Positions 15,432-24,672 of a stretch of DNA of 50,379 nt are shown here, piece after piece (within the stretch, counting starts at the first letter, position 1; the number at the start of each line of letters is the position of its first letter). This DNA comes from CAZOWM01 sp964583615 (GTDB lineage Bacteria > Spirochaetota > B62-G9 > DRHN01). The position numbers were made by a program, and so were the translations under genes. The stretch is from contig CAZOWM010000025.1 in the NCBI GenBank assembly GCA_964583615.1, positions 1 to 50,379 of the forward strand. The letters are read 5' to 3'. The notes beneath the pieces are model-generated. The model saw only the letters and a program-made list of their open reading frames with translations. It ran no database searches and was not told the origin of the DNA.

Positions 15432-17777
15432 TCACCTTTTCAGCCTCACGACTGTACACCCGAACCCACCTTGATCGGGGTGCGCGTACTCATACTGGGC
15501 GACATGTGTGTTCTGCCGCAGGCTCTCCCAAACGCCCTGGCGGAGCGCACCGCTCCCCAGCCCGTGAATAATCGACACCACGTCTGCATTATGAAGTATC
15601 GCATTGTCGATGAATTTCTCAACTTCCTCCATCGCCTCCGCGTAGTGCTTTCCCCGAATATCGCATTCCTGGACTGCCGTTGCGTTTCCCGATGACTCAA
15701 AGTCCCACACCCGGTGCAGAGAGGGCACATCCGGAGCAAGGGAAATCACCTGTTCCTTCTTCACCTTCAACCGCATGACGCCCGCCTGAACGGTTATCTG
15801 TTCGCCGTTCGCTTCAATAACACGGCCTTTCATTCTTTTTCCGTACTCCGTATCCACGAGCACAGTATCACCCTCGGCAACATCAGATTTTTGCTCCACA
15901 CTGTGTGTTCCTTCGATGACTGCCCTTTTTTCAAATTCCTCGAACTCCTTTTCCACCCTTTTCTTTTCACGACGCGCATTCTTTATGGCCTCTTTTGAGG
16001 CGTTCGCAGACCGGATCTCCCGGATTCCCCTTTCGAGCTCCCTGCTGTACCTCATGAGAAGTGCGCTCAACTCGTGCTTGTAGTGCGTTCTTATGTGGCG
16101 CTCTTTCTCCTGCAGTTCTTTGAGCTTCGATTCATAGTTGTCTACAAGGTCATTGAGTTTTTCCCTCTGCCTGTCTAATTCCTGCTCTTTTCTGCTCATC
16201 CTCAATTCCATCAAACCCAGATTCTTGAAGATCGCATCGAAGGATTTCTGGTCTTTTGAGAGATACTCACGAGTTCTTTCGAGGATTTCTCTTTTCAGTC
16301 CAAGATGCCGTGCAATTTCAAAGGCGTTGCTTCTTCCCGGGATTCCAAGGATCAGCCTGAATGTCGGACGGCACGTTTCCGGATCGAACTCTACGGATGC
16401 GACTCCTACTTTGTTACTGCTCAGAGCGTACATCTTTATCACGCTGAAATGGGTGGTCACGATTGTGAGTATGTTTCTGCCGACAAGGTAGTCGAGAATC
16501 GAGGTACCGATTGCACCGCCCTCAACAGGGTCTGTTCCTGCACCGAGCTCGTCGAGCAGTACCAGGCTTTTCTCACCTGCTTTTTCAACGATTTCCTTTA
16601 TATGTTCGATGTGGCCGGAAAAGGTCGAAAGAGACTGTTCGATGGACTGTTCATCACCGATGTCGGAAAACACCGAATCAAAGCAAAATGTCTTTATTCT
16701 CCGCGCGGGCACCGGGAATCCCGCCTGCGCAAGGATTACAAAAAGTCCAATCGTTTTCAGACATACGGTTTTTCCACCCGTGTTGGGCCCGGTGATGACC
16801 ATTCCCGTCTTCTCGTTCTCCAATATGAAGTCAATCGGTACGACACCTCTCTTAATGAGCGGATGCCGTGCGCCTTCGAGAATGATCTCCCTGCGTTCGC
16901 TGAACTCGGGTATACTGCACCCCAGGTCATCCATCCACCCGGACTTCGCACAAAGGATGTCCATATCTGCCAAAACTTCCTGTACCAATCCGATCCGCCC
17001 ATGCTGGTCTCCGATCGCTGAAGTGAGAGAGGCAAGAATCTTTCGTTTCTCCTCTTCAAGTTCCTTATGCATAACTCTCAATTCGTTGTTTCTCGATGTA
17101 ATCGAGAACGGCTCGACGAAGAGCGTTTCCCCGCTTCCGGACTGCGCGTGAACCACGCCGGGGATCCTTCCCTTGTAGTTCTGCTTTATGGGAATTACGT
17201 ACCGGTCATCCTTTATGGTAACGTGCTTTTCCTGTACAACCTTCTGTGTTTCCTGTGAAGAGAAGTAGCTTTCCAATATCTTTTCAATTTCCCTCCTGAT
17301 CGCCCTCATCCTGATGTTCAGCTCTGAATACCGCGGGGATGCATCTTCCCTGACGTTCCCATGTTCATCGATAACTCTATCGATCCTCTGCTTCAGGCCG
17401 AAAGGGACCGAAACCTCTTTGAACCTCTCAGTGATCAGCGGTGCTTCCTCTGTAAAAGAAGAGAACAGCTTTTTCAGCTGGATATACGAAACGATGTTAT
17501 CCCTGACGAGCGCGATTTCAGATGGTTCCAGGACCGTTCCCTTTACCAGGGAACGTTTTGTAAGCTCAGACACATCATGTAGCTTTTGAATGGATACTTC
17601 CCGGCCGTTTTCCCTGGCCAGGAGCAGTTCCTTAAGCTCCAGGAAGGTCTTTTCGATGTCCTCCCTTCCGTTCTTCGGCCGTATCAGGAGCATTTTTTTC
17701 GCAGAGTACTCCCACCCGCAGTAGGTCTGCAAACCCTGCAGTACCTTCCCATACTCCAGTCGCTCTTCTCCGAACAT
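15432..17777 (-). CDS. mutS2: Endonuclease MutS2 (MutS family ATPase with Smr nuclease)
   Basis: 781 residues, the normal length of MutS2. The core and lever region precede the ATPase, with Walker A GPNTGGKTVCLKT near residue 330 and Walker B SLVLLDELGAGTDPVEGG. A long charged coiled coil (roughly 505-610) leads to the C-terminal Smr domain, with DIRGKHYAEAMEEVEKFID near residue 705 and IIHGLGSGALRQGV. There is no mismatch-recognition domain, as expected. MutS2 acts on branched DNA or on collided ribosomes; both roles are described in other bacteria. It lies 87 bp after the recombinase gene. A consensus TATAAT at 17794-17799 is too close to the ATG to serve it with a normal leader. Confidence 0.95.
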   Translation of the reverse strand: MFGEERLEYGKVLQGLQTYCGWEYSAKKMLLIRPKNGREDIEKTFLELKELLLARENGREVSIQKLHDVSELTKRSLVKGTVLEPSEIALVRDNIVSYIQLKKLFSSFTEEAPLITERFKEVSVPFGLKQRIDRVIDEHGNVREDASPRYSELNIRMRAIRREIEKILESYFSSQETQKVVQEKHVTIKDDRYVIPIKQNYKGRIPGVVHAQSGSGETLFVEPFSITSRNNELRVMHKELEEEKRKILASLTSAIGDQHGRIGLVQEVLADMDILCAKSGWMDDLGCSIPEFSERREIILEGARHPLIKRGVVPIDFILENEKTGMVITGPNTGGKTVCLKTIGLFVILAQAGFPVPARRIKTFCFDSVFSDIGDEQSIEQSLSTFSGHIEHIKEIVEKAGEKSLVLLDELGAGTDPVEGGAIGTSILDYLVGRNILTIVTTHFSVIKMYALSSNKVGVASVEFDPETCRPTFRLILGIPGRSNAFEIARHLGLKREILERTREYLSKDQKSFDAIFKNLGLMELRMSRKEQELDRQREKLNDLVDNYESKLKELQEKERHIRTHYKHELSALLMRYSRELERGIREIRSANASKEAIKNARREKKRVEKEFEEFEKRAVIEGTHSVEQKSDVAEGDTVLVDTEYGKRMKGRVIEANGEQITVQAGVMRLKVKKEQVISLAPDVPSLHRVWDFESSGNATAVQECDIRGKHYAEAMEEVEKFIDNAILHNADVVSIIHGLGSGALRQGVWESLRQNTHVAQYEYAHPDQGGFGCTVVRLKR

Positions 17778-17864
17778 AATTCACCGGCCCTCTATTATAT
17801 GTAAAAAGAGTACTCCCTTCTCTTTTGAAACGTCAACTGGAATTGGCAGGGTGTGCCGATGAGC

Positions 17865-18797
17865 TCACTGCTTTTTTTTTGCTGAACCGTGCCGGCGTGC
17901 GCTCAGCGGGTGGTACTGTGCATGCATGTCAATGAGAGTACCTTTGTCCAAGTGGGTGTAGATCTGGGTAGTAGCAATGTCAGCATGTCCGAGCAGCTCC
18001 TGCACGGAACGAAGGTCTGCTCCGTTCTGGATGAGATGCGTGCCAAATGAGTGGCGGAGTATGTGAGGTTTAATATTTTTTTTAATCCCGCTCATGCGCG
18101 CGTAATCCTTTATCTTCTTCCATATCCCCTTTCTGCTGAGGGGCTCGCCGCGAAAGTTAAGAAAGAGTGTGTCAGAGCGGCTCTTTTTCAGCAGCTGCGG
18201 CCGCACCTGTTCGCTGTACCGCTCGAGCAGCTCTTTCGCGCGCCTGCCGAACGGGACGATGCGCTCCTTTTTCCCCTTCCCGTACACACACACCCATCTC
18301 TCGTGGAAATGTATATCACCCGTTTTCAGGGCGCACACCTCCGAGACCCTGAGCCCACAGGAGTACATGAGCTCGATTATCGTACGGTCTCTCAACCCGA
18401 GAACACTCCCCTCCCCGGGAAATTCCAGTAACCTGTCCACTTCTTCAACCGTGAGGTATTCGGGCGGGTTGTGTACGATTCTGGGGGAATCGATATTGCG
18501 TGCAGGAGATGTGCTGATGATTCCCTCATCAATGAGGAAACGGAAAAATGACCGGATAGCGGAAAGGTATCGTGAAATCGTCCTCGGGCTTACTCCGGTT
18601 CTCTGACAGAAAGCGAGGTAGGAGAGTATGTGCTGCGAACTCACCTGGGATGGTTCATACACCCGAGTACTGTGAAGAAATGCGGTACACAGTTTGAGAT
18701 CCGTACGGTACGCTGCGCGTGTATTTTGAGAGAGGTTTTTCTCAAGGTAAAGATGGTCAAGAAAACGTGCTGTACAGGTTTCAAGATCTGTATTCAT
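17865..18797 (-). CDS. xerC: Tyrosine recombinase (XerC/XerD type)
   Basis: 310 residues. The N-terminal SAM-like domain (NLSQNTRAAYRTDLKLCTAF, TISRYLSAIRSFFRFL) precedes the catalytic domain. The catalytic residues are visible: Arg in SCGLRVSEV, Lys in the GKGKKERIVP hairpin, His-x-x-Arg in HILRHSFGTHLI, His in LGHADIATT and Tyr in QIYTH. It would resolve chromosome dimers at dif with a partner; whether it is XerC or XerD cannot be told from sequence alone. The ATG overlaps the stop of the radical SAM gene by four bases. It lies with the division genes, as in treponemes. No dif site was identified in the window. Confidence 0.92.
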   Translation of the reverse strand: MNTDLETCTARFLDHLYLEKNLSQNTRAAYRTDLKLCTAFLHSTRVYEPSQVSSQHILSYLAFCQRTGVSPRTISRYLSAIRSFFRFLIDEGIISTSPARNIDSPRIVHNPPEYLTVEEVDRLLEFPGEGSVLGLRDRTIIELMYSCGLRVSEVCALKTGDIHFHERWVCVYGKGKKERIVPFGRRAKELLERYSEQVRPQLLKKSRSDTLFLNFRGEPLSRKGIWKKIKDYARMSGIKKNIKPHILRHSFGTHLIQNGADLRSVQELLGHADIATTQIYTHLDKGTLIDMHAQYHPLSARRHGSAKKKQ

Positions 18798-20266
18798 GTA
18801 ATACCGCCTTCCCCTGAAAGCATGTTCTCGCCGAACCGTGTAAAAGCCTGAAGATTATTTTTCATGAATGTCTTATATAACAAAAGTCCGGTTTCCCGGT
18901 TCCCCGTTGAAAGCAGCGCCTGCGTGAAGAGCATCCGAAGTGATTCAAATCGGGCAGTGACGTTTTTCATTTTTTTGAGTTCATCTTCAAGAAACTGTTT
19001 CACCCTCGAGTAATAGTTCACTGGATACAACTGCCGTGCGTCGAGAGGTGTGCCCTTCTTTGGTACGAAAGGATTTATGCTGAGATGAAGAGAGCACCCT
19101 GATCTGTCGAAAAGAACAAGTGTCTCCTTTACGAGCTCGATTATCGCTTTAATGTCTTCATCTTTCTCCCACGGCAATCCGTACATGAAGTAATACCGAA
19201 AATGCTTTATGCCGTATTCAAGGGCGAGTATCACCGCTTCGAAGAGCTGAACGTTGGTGAGATCCTTTCCGATCTTCCTCCTCAAACCATCTTCTCCCGT
19301 TTCGGGCGCAAAGGTGAGAGTCTTCTGCTTATTGCACTTCAAAAGCTCGGCCACCTCCTTTGTAAAATGGTCTGCACGCAAAGAAGAGAAGGAAACGCTC
19401 ATGCCCATGTCATTGATCCCGCGAACAATACTGGAAAGCTGTGTATGATCGGTAAGCACGGGCCCGACGAGACCAACCCTTTTCACATGGTGCTGTGCCC
19501 TCCCCGTGCTCTCCAGCACCGAGCTCTCAGGAATCATTCGAATGGGGCTTCCGGTGCACCTGGCCATGCAGAACGTACAGCTGTTTCTGCATCCCCTGGT
19601 AATCTCGATGAGAAATCTGTCGGCAAATTCCGTGTTTCTCGTCAGCACCACAGTGTGGGCAGGGCTCTCAACGGAAAAGCTCACCGCCCGTTTGACCCCG
19701 GAATCCTTCAATCCATCCATGAAGACGCCGTCCATCAATAAAAGATGATCACGCAGAGGGCCGGAAGGGATGAAACTCGACTCAAGAAGAAGGCCGAGTA
19801 TCTTTTCGAGGTTTTCCTCCATGTCCCCGACGAACACGACGTCTGAAAAAACAGAGAGGATCTCAGGATTTGCGCTTACGGTGATTCCCCCGGTAAGAAC
19901 AAATGGTTTGTTCCCACCCCTCTCCTCGACAAGAAGAGGGATAAATGAGAGTGCGAGCATGCGGAGTATGTTGATATAATCGAGCTCAAAGGATACGGTG
20001 AAGAAAATACCGTCGAATCCCTGCAACGAAGGCTCTCTCCCCTTGAACATATCCCTCTTGTGCGAATAGTGTTTGTCCGGTGAGAAAAGCTTTCCGTTTC
20101 TTTCAAGGAAAAACCGGACGGTGCGTATGCCTGGAAACGAAGAGACTCTGTGAAAGAGGTTGTGAAAACCGAGGTTGCTCATCCCCGTGTGGTAGGAATT
20201 GGGGTAGCAAACCGCGACTCTGAATCGACCTGTGTCGGCGTATTCATAGAGAAATGTTTCATCCAA
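18794..20266 (-). CDS. B12-binding-like radical SAM protein encoded after ftsZ
   Basis: 490 residues. The N-terminal part (RFRVAVCYPNSYHTGMSNLG, then a cobalamin-binding-like Rossmann region with FVLTGGITVSANPE and VFVGDMEENLEKI) is followed by the radical SAM core with CRNSCTFC (Cys-x3-Cys-x2-Cys, near residue 230). TFAPETGEDGLRRKIGKDL and FRYYFMYGLPWEKDEDI complete the core. It resembles the family of uncharacterised radical SAM proteins found in anaerobes, often split or fused with a TIGR03936-like domain. The first available codon is TTG 20266, in the same frame as ftsZ and just three codons after its TGA, with a weak ribosome site, so translation is probably coupled to ftsZ. Product unknown. 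Confidence 0.85.
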   Translation of the reverse strand: MDETFLYEYADTGRFRVAVCYPNSYHTGMSNLGFHNLFHRVSSFPGIRTVRFFLERNGKLFSPDKHYSHKRDMFKGREPSLQGFDGIFFTVSFELDYINILRMLALSFIPLLVEERGGNKPFVLTGGITVSANPEILSVFSDVVFVGDMEENLEKILGLLLESSFIPSGPLRDHLLLMDGVFMDGLKDSGVKRAVSFSVESPAHTVVLTRNTEFADRFLIEITRGCRNSCTFCMARCTGSPIRMIPESSVLESTGRAQHHVKRVGLVGPVLTDHTQLSSIVRGINDMGMSVSFSSLRADHFTKEVAELLKCNKQKTLTFAPETGEDGLRRKIGKDLTNVQLFEAVILALEYGIKHFRYYFMYGLPWEKDEDIKAIIELVKETLVLFDRSGCSLHLSINPFVPKKGTPLDARQLYPVNYYSRVKQFLEDELKKMKNVTARFESLRMLFTQALLSTGNRETGLLLYKTFMKNNLQAFTRFGENMLSGEGGIT

Positions 20267-20272
20267 TGACGA

Positions 20273-21421
20273 TCAGTCAGCCTTTCTCCTCAGAAATGCA
20301 GGTACGTCATAGTCATCCTCTCTGAACCGCTTCGATATTTTACCTGAGTCTATGATCGGAAGCTCTTTCGTGACCTGTAGTTTTTGTCTCGTCGGTTCAA
20401 AATCCTTTAAAGGATACACCTCGAAACTTTTGATGCTGTCTCCGACTTCCTTTACTTCACGGGTTTTTGAAAACCCGGTGGCGATAACGGTGACCCGCAC
20501 CTCGTTGTTCATGGAATTGTCGATGACCATTCCAGATATAATCATCGCATCGTTGTCCGCATTGCCGGTGATGAGCTTTACAATCTCATCGTATTCAAAA
20601 AGGGAAAGGTCGTTCCCTCCGGTGACATTGACGAGAACACCCTTTGCACCTTCACTTGTTGCATCCTCAAGGAGTGGATTGTTTATTGCGAGCTGTGCGG
20701 CCTCAATTGCCTTGTTTTCTCCTTTTCCGACCCCGGCACCCATCAACGCACCTCCCGACAGGTTCATGATCGTCCTGACATCTGCAAAGTCGATGTTAAT
20801 TTCTCCGGGAATTGTGATCAAGTCCGATATACCCTGAACTCCCTGCCTGAGTACATCATCCGCGATACGAAACGCCTCGAGTATGGAAGTTTTTTTATCG
20901 ATTATTTCAAGTAACTGCTGGTTTGGGATAATGATAAGCGTATCCACAACTTCCATAAGTTTTGCGATTCCCTCTTCGGCAATTTCCATCTTCCGATCGA
21001 GCTCAAAACCGAACGGTTTGGTAACCACCCCGACGGTGAGCGCGCCTATTTCCTTCGCAATGTTCCCGACAATAGGTGCACCACCAGTCCCCGTACCTCC
21101 TCCCATACCTGCTGTGATAAAAATCATCTCCGCCCCGCGAAGCCTGTCCATAATTTTATCCCTGTCTTCGAGCGCCGCTTTTTCCCCGATTTCGGGGTCC
21201 GCGCCCGCACCGAGGCCCTTGGTCAGCCTGGCTCCCAGCTGTATCTTCACAGGAGCATTGTTCGCATTGAGAGACTGCAGATCGGTATTCGCAGCAATAA
21301 ATTCGATGTTTTTCAGGTCAACATCAATCATGCGGTTTATCGCATTACACCCTGCTCCCCCGACACCGATAACTTTTATCTTATTCGCCAGTACAGATTC
21401 ATCTACTATTTCGATATTCAT
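20273..21421 (-). CDS. ftsZ: Cell division protein FtsZ
   Basis: 382 residues from ATG 21421 with GGGGAGGGGG upstream (an open frame to 21445 is not needed). It has the GTP-binding tubulin signature AGMGGGTGTGGAP, KVIGVGGAGCNAINRM at the N-terminus, and the T7 region GEINIDFADVRTIM with the catalytic Asp. The C-terminal conserved peptide DVPAFLRR recruits FtsA and other partners. It forms the Z-ring. It follows ftsA by 36 bp and is followed in frame by a radical SAM gene. Confidence 0.98.
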   Translation of the reverse strand: MNIEIVDESVLANKIKVIGVGGAGCNAINRMIDVDLKNIEFIAANTDLQSLNANNAPVKIQLGARLTKGLGAGADPEIGEKAALEDRDKIMDRLRGAEMIFITAGMGGGTGTGGAPIVGNIAKEIGALTVGVVTKPFGFELDRKMEIAEEGIAKLMEVVDTLIIIPNQQLLEIIDKKTSILEAFRIADDVLRQGVQGISDLITIPGEINIDFADVRTIMNLSGGALMGAGVGKGENKAIEAAQLAINNPLLEDATSEGAKGVLVNVTGGNDLSLFEYDEIVKLITGNADNDAMIISGMVIDNSMNNEVRVTVIATGFSKTREVKEVGDSIKSFEVYPLKDFEPTRQKLQVTKELPIIDSGKISKRFREDDYDVPAFLRRKAD

Positions 21422-21457
21422 AACCCCCTCCCCGATTTGACGCAAGTTTACCTTTTC

Positions 21458-22696
21458 TCAGAAGAATTCACCAAACCAGTCAACCATCCGTTTTTTTATA
21501 TTCGAGAAAAGCCCGGCCCCTCTGTTTTCCATGAAACTCTCGGGCCGCGCATGAAGACCATAGTGCACCAGACCGACACCGGTTGCGTACTCGGGCGATG
21601 ATATTTCTTCGACCAGGCCACCAACCCCACCTGGCGAACCGATCCTTACGGGCATTTCAAATACATTCTCCGCAACCTTCTCTATTCCCTTCAGAAGAGA
21701 CGCGCCTCCGGTGAGAACGACACCTCCCGTGATCACATCCTTGAAATCCTTCTGGTCAAGATCGTCCTTCACGAGGAAAAAGATCTCCTCCATCCTCGGT
21801 TCGATAATCTCCGCGAGAACCTGGCGAGGGAGCTGGGTCGGCTTCCTGCCCCCCACATTCGGAACTTCGATTACCTCCCCGGGATCGACAATATCGGATA
21901 CCGCCACACCCCATTTCTTCTTGATCTCCTCAGCAGACTGCAGAGGCGTGCGAAGACCGATAGAAACATCGTTCGTCACATGGTTTCCACCCATGGAAAT
22001 CACGTTGGTGTGCCAAATACTGCCGTTTAGATACACGAGGACGTCTGTGGTTCCTCCTCCTATGTCGAGAAGAACGACTCCCAGTTCCTTTTCATCCTCT
22101 TTCAGCGTCGCCAGAGCCGATGCAAGGTGCTCCAGCACGATATCGTTTACTGCATATCCCGCCCTGTTTACGCTTTTGACGATGTTTTGTGCGGAAGCGA
22201 CCGCACCGGTTACGATGTGGACTTCAGCCTCGAGACGCACGCCGCTCATTCCGACGGGGTCTTTGATTCCGTCCTGGTTATCGACGATGAACTCCTGCGG
22301 CAGAACATGGATCACTTCCCTTTCCATGGGAAGCGCGAGCGCCTTTGCTGCATCAACGACTCGTTCAACCTCTTCGGGTGTGATCTCCTTGCTTCGTGTT
22401 GCAACCGCAACAACTCCTCTCGAGTTGATGCCTTCTATGTGCCCGCCCGCAATACCAGCGAATACGGACTTCACCTCGATGCCGGCCATGAGCTCCGCCT
22501 TCTCGATCGCGGTTGCGACGGATTGAACTGTTGACTCGATGTTCACCACAACACCCTTACGCAGCCCTCTTGAAGGAGACAACCCCACCCCTATCACATC
22601 GATTCCGTTGTACTCGTTGATCCTTCCAATAATTGCACAGACCTTGGTGGTTCCTATATCAAGGCCCACAACAATATCTTCATCAGAATAACTCAT
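21458..22696 (-). CDS. ftsA: Cell division protein FtsA
   Basis: 412 residues from ATG 22696 (GAGGGGAG upstream). Actin-like ATPase: phosphate loop VVGLDIGTTKVCAIIG at the start, ELGVVLLDIGGGTTDVLVYLNG as phosphate 2, and GGVVLTGGASLLKGIEKVAE as the adenosine motif. The C-terminus ends in the amphipathic membrane anchor NIKKRMVDWFGEFF, which tethers FtsZ to the membrane. It sits directly after ftsQ. Confidence 0.97.
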   Translation of the reverse strand: MSYSDEDIVVGLDIGTTKVCAIIGRINEYNGIDVIGVGLSPSRGLRKGVVVNIESTVQSVATAIEKAELMAGIEVKSVFAGIAGGHIEGINSRGVVAVATRSKEITPEEVERVVDAAKALALPMEREVIHVLPQEFIVDNQDGIKDPVGMSGVRLEAEVHIVTGAVASAQNIVKSVNRAGYAVNDIVLEHLASALATLKEDEKELGVVLLDIGGGTTDVLVYLNGSIWHTNVISMGGNHVTNDVSIGLRTPLQSAEEIKKKWGVAVSDIVDPGEVIEVPNVGGRKPTQLPRQVLAEIIEPRMEEIFFLVKDDLDQKDFKDVITGGVVLTGGASLLKGIEKVAENVFEMPVRIGSPGGVGGLVEEISSPEYATGVGLVHYGLHARPESFMENRGAGLFSNIKKRMVDWFGEFF

Positions 22697-22700
22697 GTGC

Positions 22701-23486
22701 TCACTCCCCTCTATCAACCGCTGCGTGGGAAAAGCTTAAATCAATTGCCAGCGGCTCATGAGCTTCAACACCCTCGATCCCGTTTTTTTCAAGTACGAAA
22801 AGAAGCGCGCGCAGTTTTTCGAATCTGGCTTTCGATGCGTCGCTTCCGAGATACACTGTGTAATCATTGTCATTGAACCGAACAGATATTCCCTTCTCAT
22901 CCACCAGCAGCGTGTGCACGCGCTGAAAAAAATCCGGGTGTTCCTGTCTCACTTCATTCAGTGAGCCGAGAGCGTGCTCAACCATGAAATTTCCAACACC
23001 TTTTCCAATATTAATATCGTCATGAATGGCACTGAGCCTAATTATCGGAAACAGAAGCTCCTCACCTGCCTCAACGCGGGTAAGGACGGTGCCGTCACCG
23101 CTCAGCCAGTAGGCATCTTCCCCGAAAAACAGAACGAACTGTTTGTGTTTTTCTCCCACGTACACTTTCAGGGTATCGGGAAATATCTTCACTATCTCAA
23201 CTCCTGAAATTCTCCCGTCCGAGAGAAGCTGCACCTTTGCGGCCTTGCTGCTGAAGAACACGATTGAACGGTCTGTATCTACATGCATCATTTTTAGGAT
23301 ATCTCTGCTTGCAATATATGTGTTTCCGTAAAGCTGAACACACCGTATCGGGAGTAATACCTTTTTCTCCATACCGCTGATCAGTTTGACTGCAAGGAGC
23401 ACCACGAGCATTCCTATGCTCAGACCGAGGATGAGCCTCACGATCCTCTTCGACCTGGTTTCGCTATTTCTGTATTCCTCGATCAT
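22701..23486 (-). CDS. ftsQ: Cell division protein FtsQ/DivIB
   Basis: 261 residues: a short cytoplasmic Arg-rich N-terminus, one transmembrane helix (LILGLSIGMLVVLLAVKLI), then a POTRA domain starting near IRCVQLYGNTYIASRDILKM and the beta domain with VYVGEKHKQFVLFFGEDAYWL. It links FtsL to the cytoskeleton in the divisome. Its start ATG overlaps the ftsW stop (ATGA). Sequence conservation is low, as usual, so the name rests on layout and position between ftsW and ftsA. Confidence 0.88.
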   Translation of the reverse strand: MIEEYRNSETRSKRIVRLILGLSIGMLVVLLAVKLISGMEKKVLLPIRCVQLYGNTYIASRDILKMMHVDTDRSIVFFSSKAAKVQLLSDGRISGVEIVKIFPDTLKVYVGEKHKQFVLFFGEDAYWLSGDGTVLTRVEAGEELLFPIIRLSAIHDDINIGKGVGNFMVEHALGSLNEVRQEHPDFFQRVHTLLVDEKGISVRFNDNDYTVYLGSDASKARFEKLRALLFVLEKNGIEGVEAHEPLAIDLSFSHAAVDRGE

Positions 23487-24664
23487 GGTTCATAATCCCG
23501 CTTCTCTCTTTCCAACAGTGCCGTGCCCGTTCCCCGTGAGATATTGAGCAGGATTCCGACAAGTACGGAGTTTGCGAGCAGGCTCGAACCGCCGTAACTG
23601 AGAAAGGGAAGCGAAATGCCCGTTGAGGGCAGCAACCCCGTGACAACCGCGATATTTAAAACCGCCTCCCAGACGATGAGCGACGTGATTCCGAATGCGA
23701 GAAGAAACTCATACATGCTCCTCTGTGCAAAGGCGATCGTGAACCCGCGGTACGCGAAAAGCATGTAGAGGATGATAACCAGCACAACACCGAAAAAGCC
23801 CATTTCTTCTGCGATGATGGCAAAAATAAAATCGGTATGCGGAATCGGCAGATATCTCATCTTCTGTACGCTTCGTCCCAACCCCACACCGAAAAACCCT
23901 CCATATGCAAAGGCCTTGAAGCTCTGAATTATCTGATATCCCTTATCGGTCGGATCCGACCAGGGGTTGATAAATCCCATTATCCTTTCACGGCGATACC
24001 CCTTGCCGCTGATCATGAGTAAAACCGCAGGAATCGCCACCAGAAACAGCGAAACGATCGAAAGGCTCCGTATTCCGACAACAAAGAACATGAGAATGGA
24101 TATGAAGAAAAGGATGATCGCGGTCGAGAAATCGGGTTCGAGAAGTACGAGAAACGCAATTGCGGATACAACAAGAAACGGGGGAAGAAACCCCCTATAG
24201 AAGTCGTTGATTCTTCTTTGTTTCTTCGCAAGAATCGCCGCAAGGTACACAATGAGCACGATTTTTGCGAATTCAGACGGCTGAAATCCGATGTTGGAAA
24301 AACGAAACCATCGTCGCGACGAATGGACGATTCCCGCTTTGATAAATGGGGGAAAAAGAAGTATGAGGAGCAGAATGACGATTCCCCACACAAGGAGTTT
24401 TCTCTGACGCGCAAGTACCATATAATCAATGAAGATGAAGATGATGCATGCAAGAAAGGACATGACAGCCCACGTGATCTGCCTCTGCAGAAAGTACGTG
24501 GGGTTGTCGAGCTTGATTCCCTCGTTTATGCCCGCACTGTACACCATCACGATGCCAAGCCCGTAGAAAATGATGACGATTGAGAGGAGAACATAGTCGA
24601 TATCCAGTATTCTTTCAAAATGGAATACTGATACTTTTTTTTCTTCTCTGTTCTGTACGATCAT
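23483..24664 (-). CDS. ftsW: SEDS-family peptidoglycan polymerase FtsW
   Basis: 393 residues with about ten membrane helices. Family motifs include GIVMVYSAG in helix 1, the NIGFQPSEFAKIVLIVYLA block, HTDFIFAIIAEEMGFFG in the large loop containing the catalytic Asp, and GISLPFLSYGGSSLLAN near the end. It polymerises lipid II during septation and needs a class B PBP; none is encoded in this cluster. It is between mraY and ftsQ, overlapping the latter by four bases. Confidence 0.95.
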   Translation of the reverse strand: MIVQNREEKKVSVFHFERILDIDYVLLSIVIIFYGLGIVMVYSAGINEGIKLDNPTYFLQRQITWAVMSFLACIIFIFIDYMVLARQRKLLVWGIVILLLILLFPPFIKAGIVHSSRRWFRFSNIGFQPSEFAKIVLIVYLAAILAKKQRRINDFYRGFLPPFLVVSAIAFLVLLEPDFSTAIILFFISILMFFVVGIRSLSIVSLFLVAIPAVLLMISGKGYRRERIMGFINPWSDPTDKGYQIIQSFKAFAYGGFFGVGLGRSVQKMRYLPIPHTDFIFAIIAEEMGFFGVVLVIILYMLFAYRGFTIAFAQRSMYEFLLAFGITSLIVWEAVLNIAVVTGLLPSTGISLPFLSYGGSSLLANSVLVGILLNISRGTGTALLEREKRDYEP

Positions 24665-24672
24665 GACCTTTT

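Noticed and set aside
17794..17799. TATAAT as the mutS2 promoter
   Set aside because: It would leave a leader of only about ten bases without a -35 box; mutS2 is more likely transcribed with the upstream genes.
18794..20275. Selenocysteine or readthrough at the ftsZ TGA
   Set aside because: No SECIS-like hairpin was seen and FtsZ ends in its normal C-terminal peptide; only the unusual in-frame arrangement is reported.
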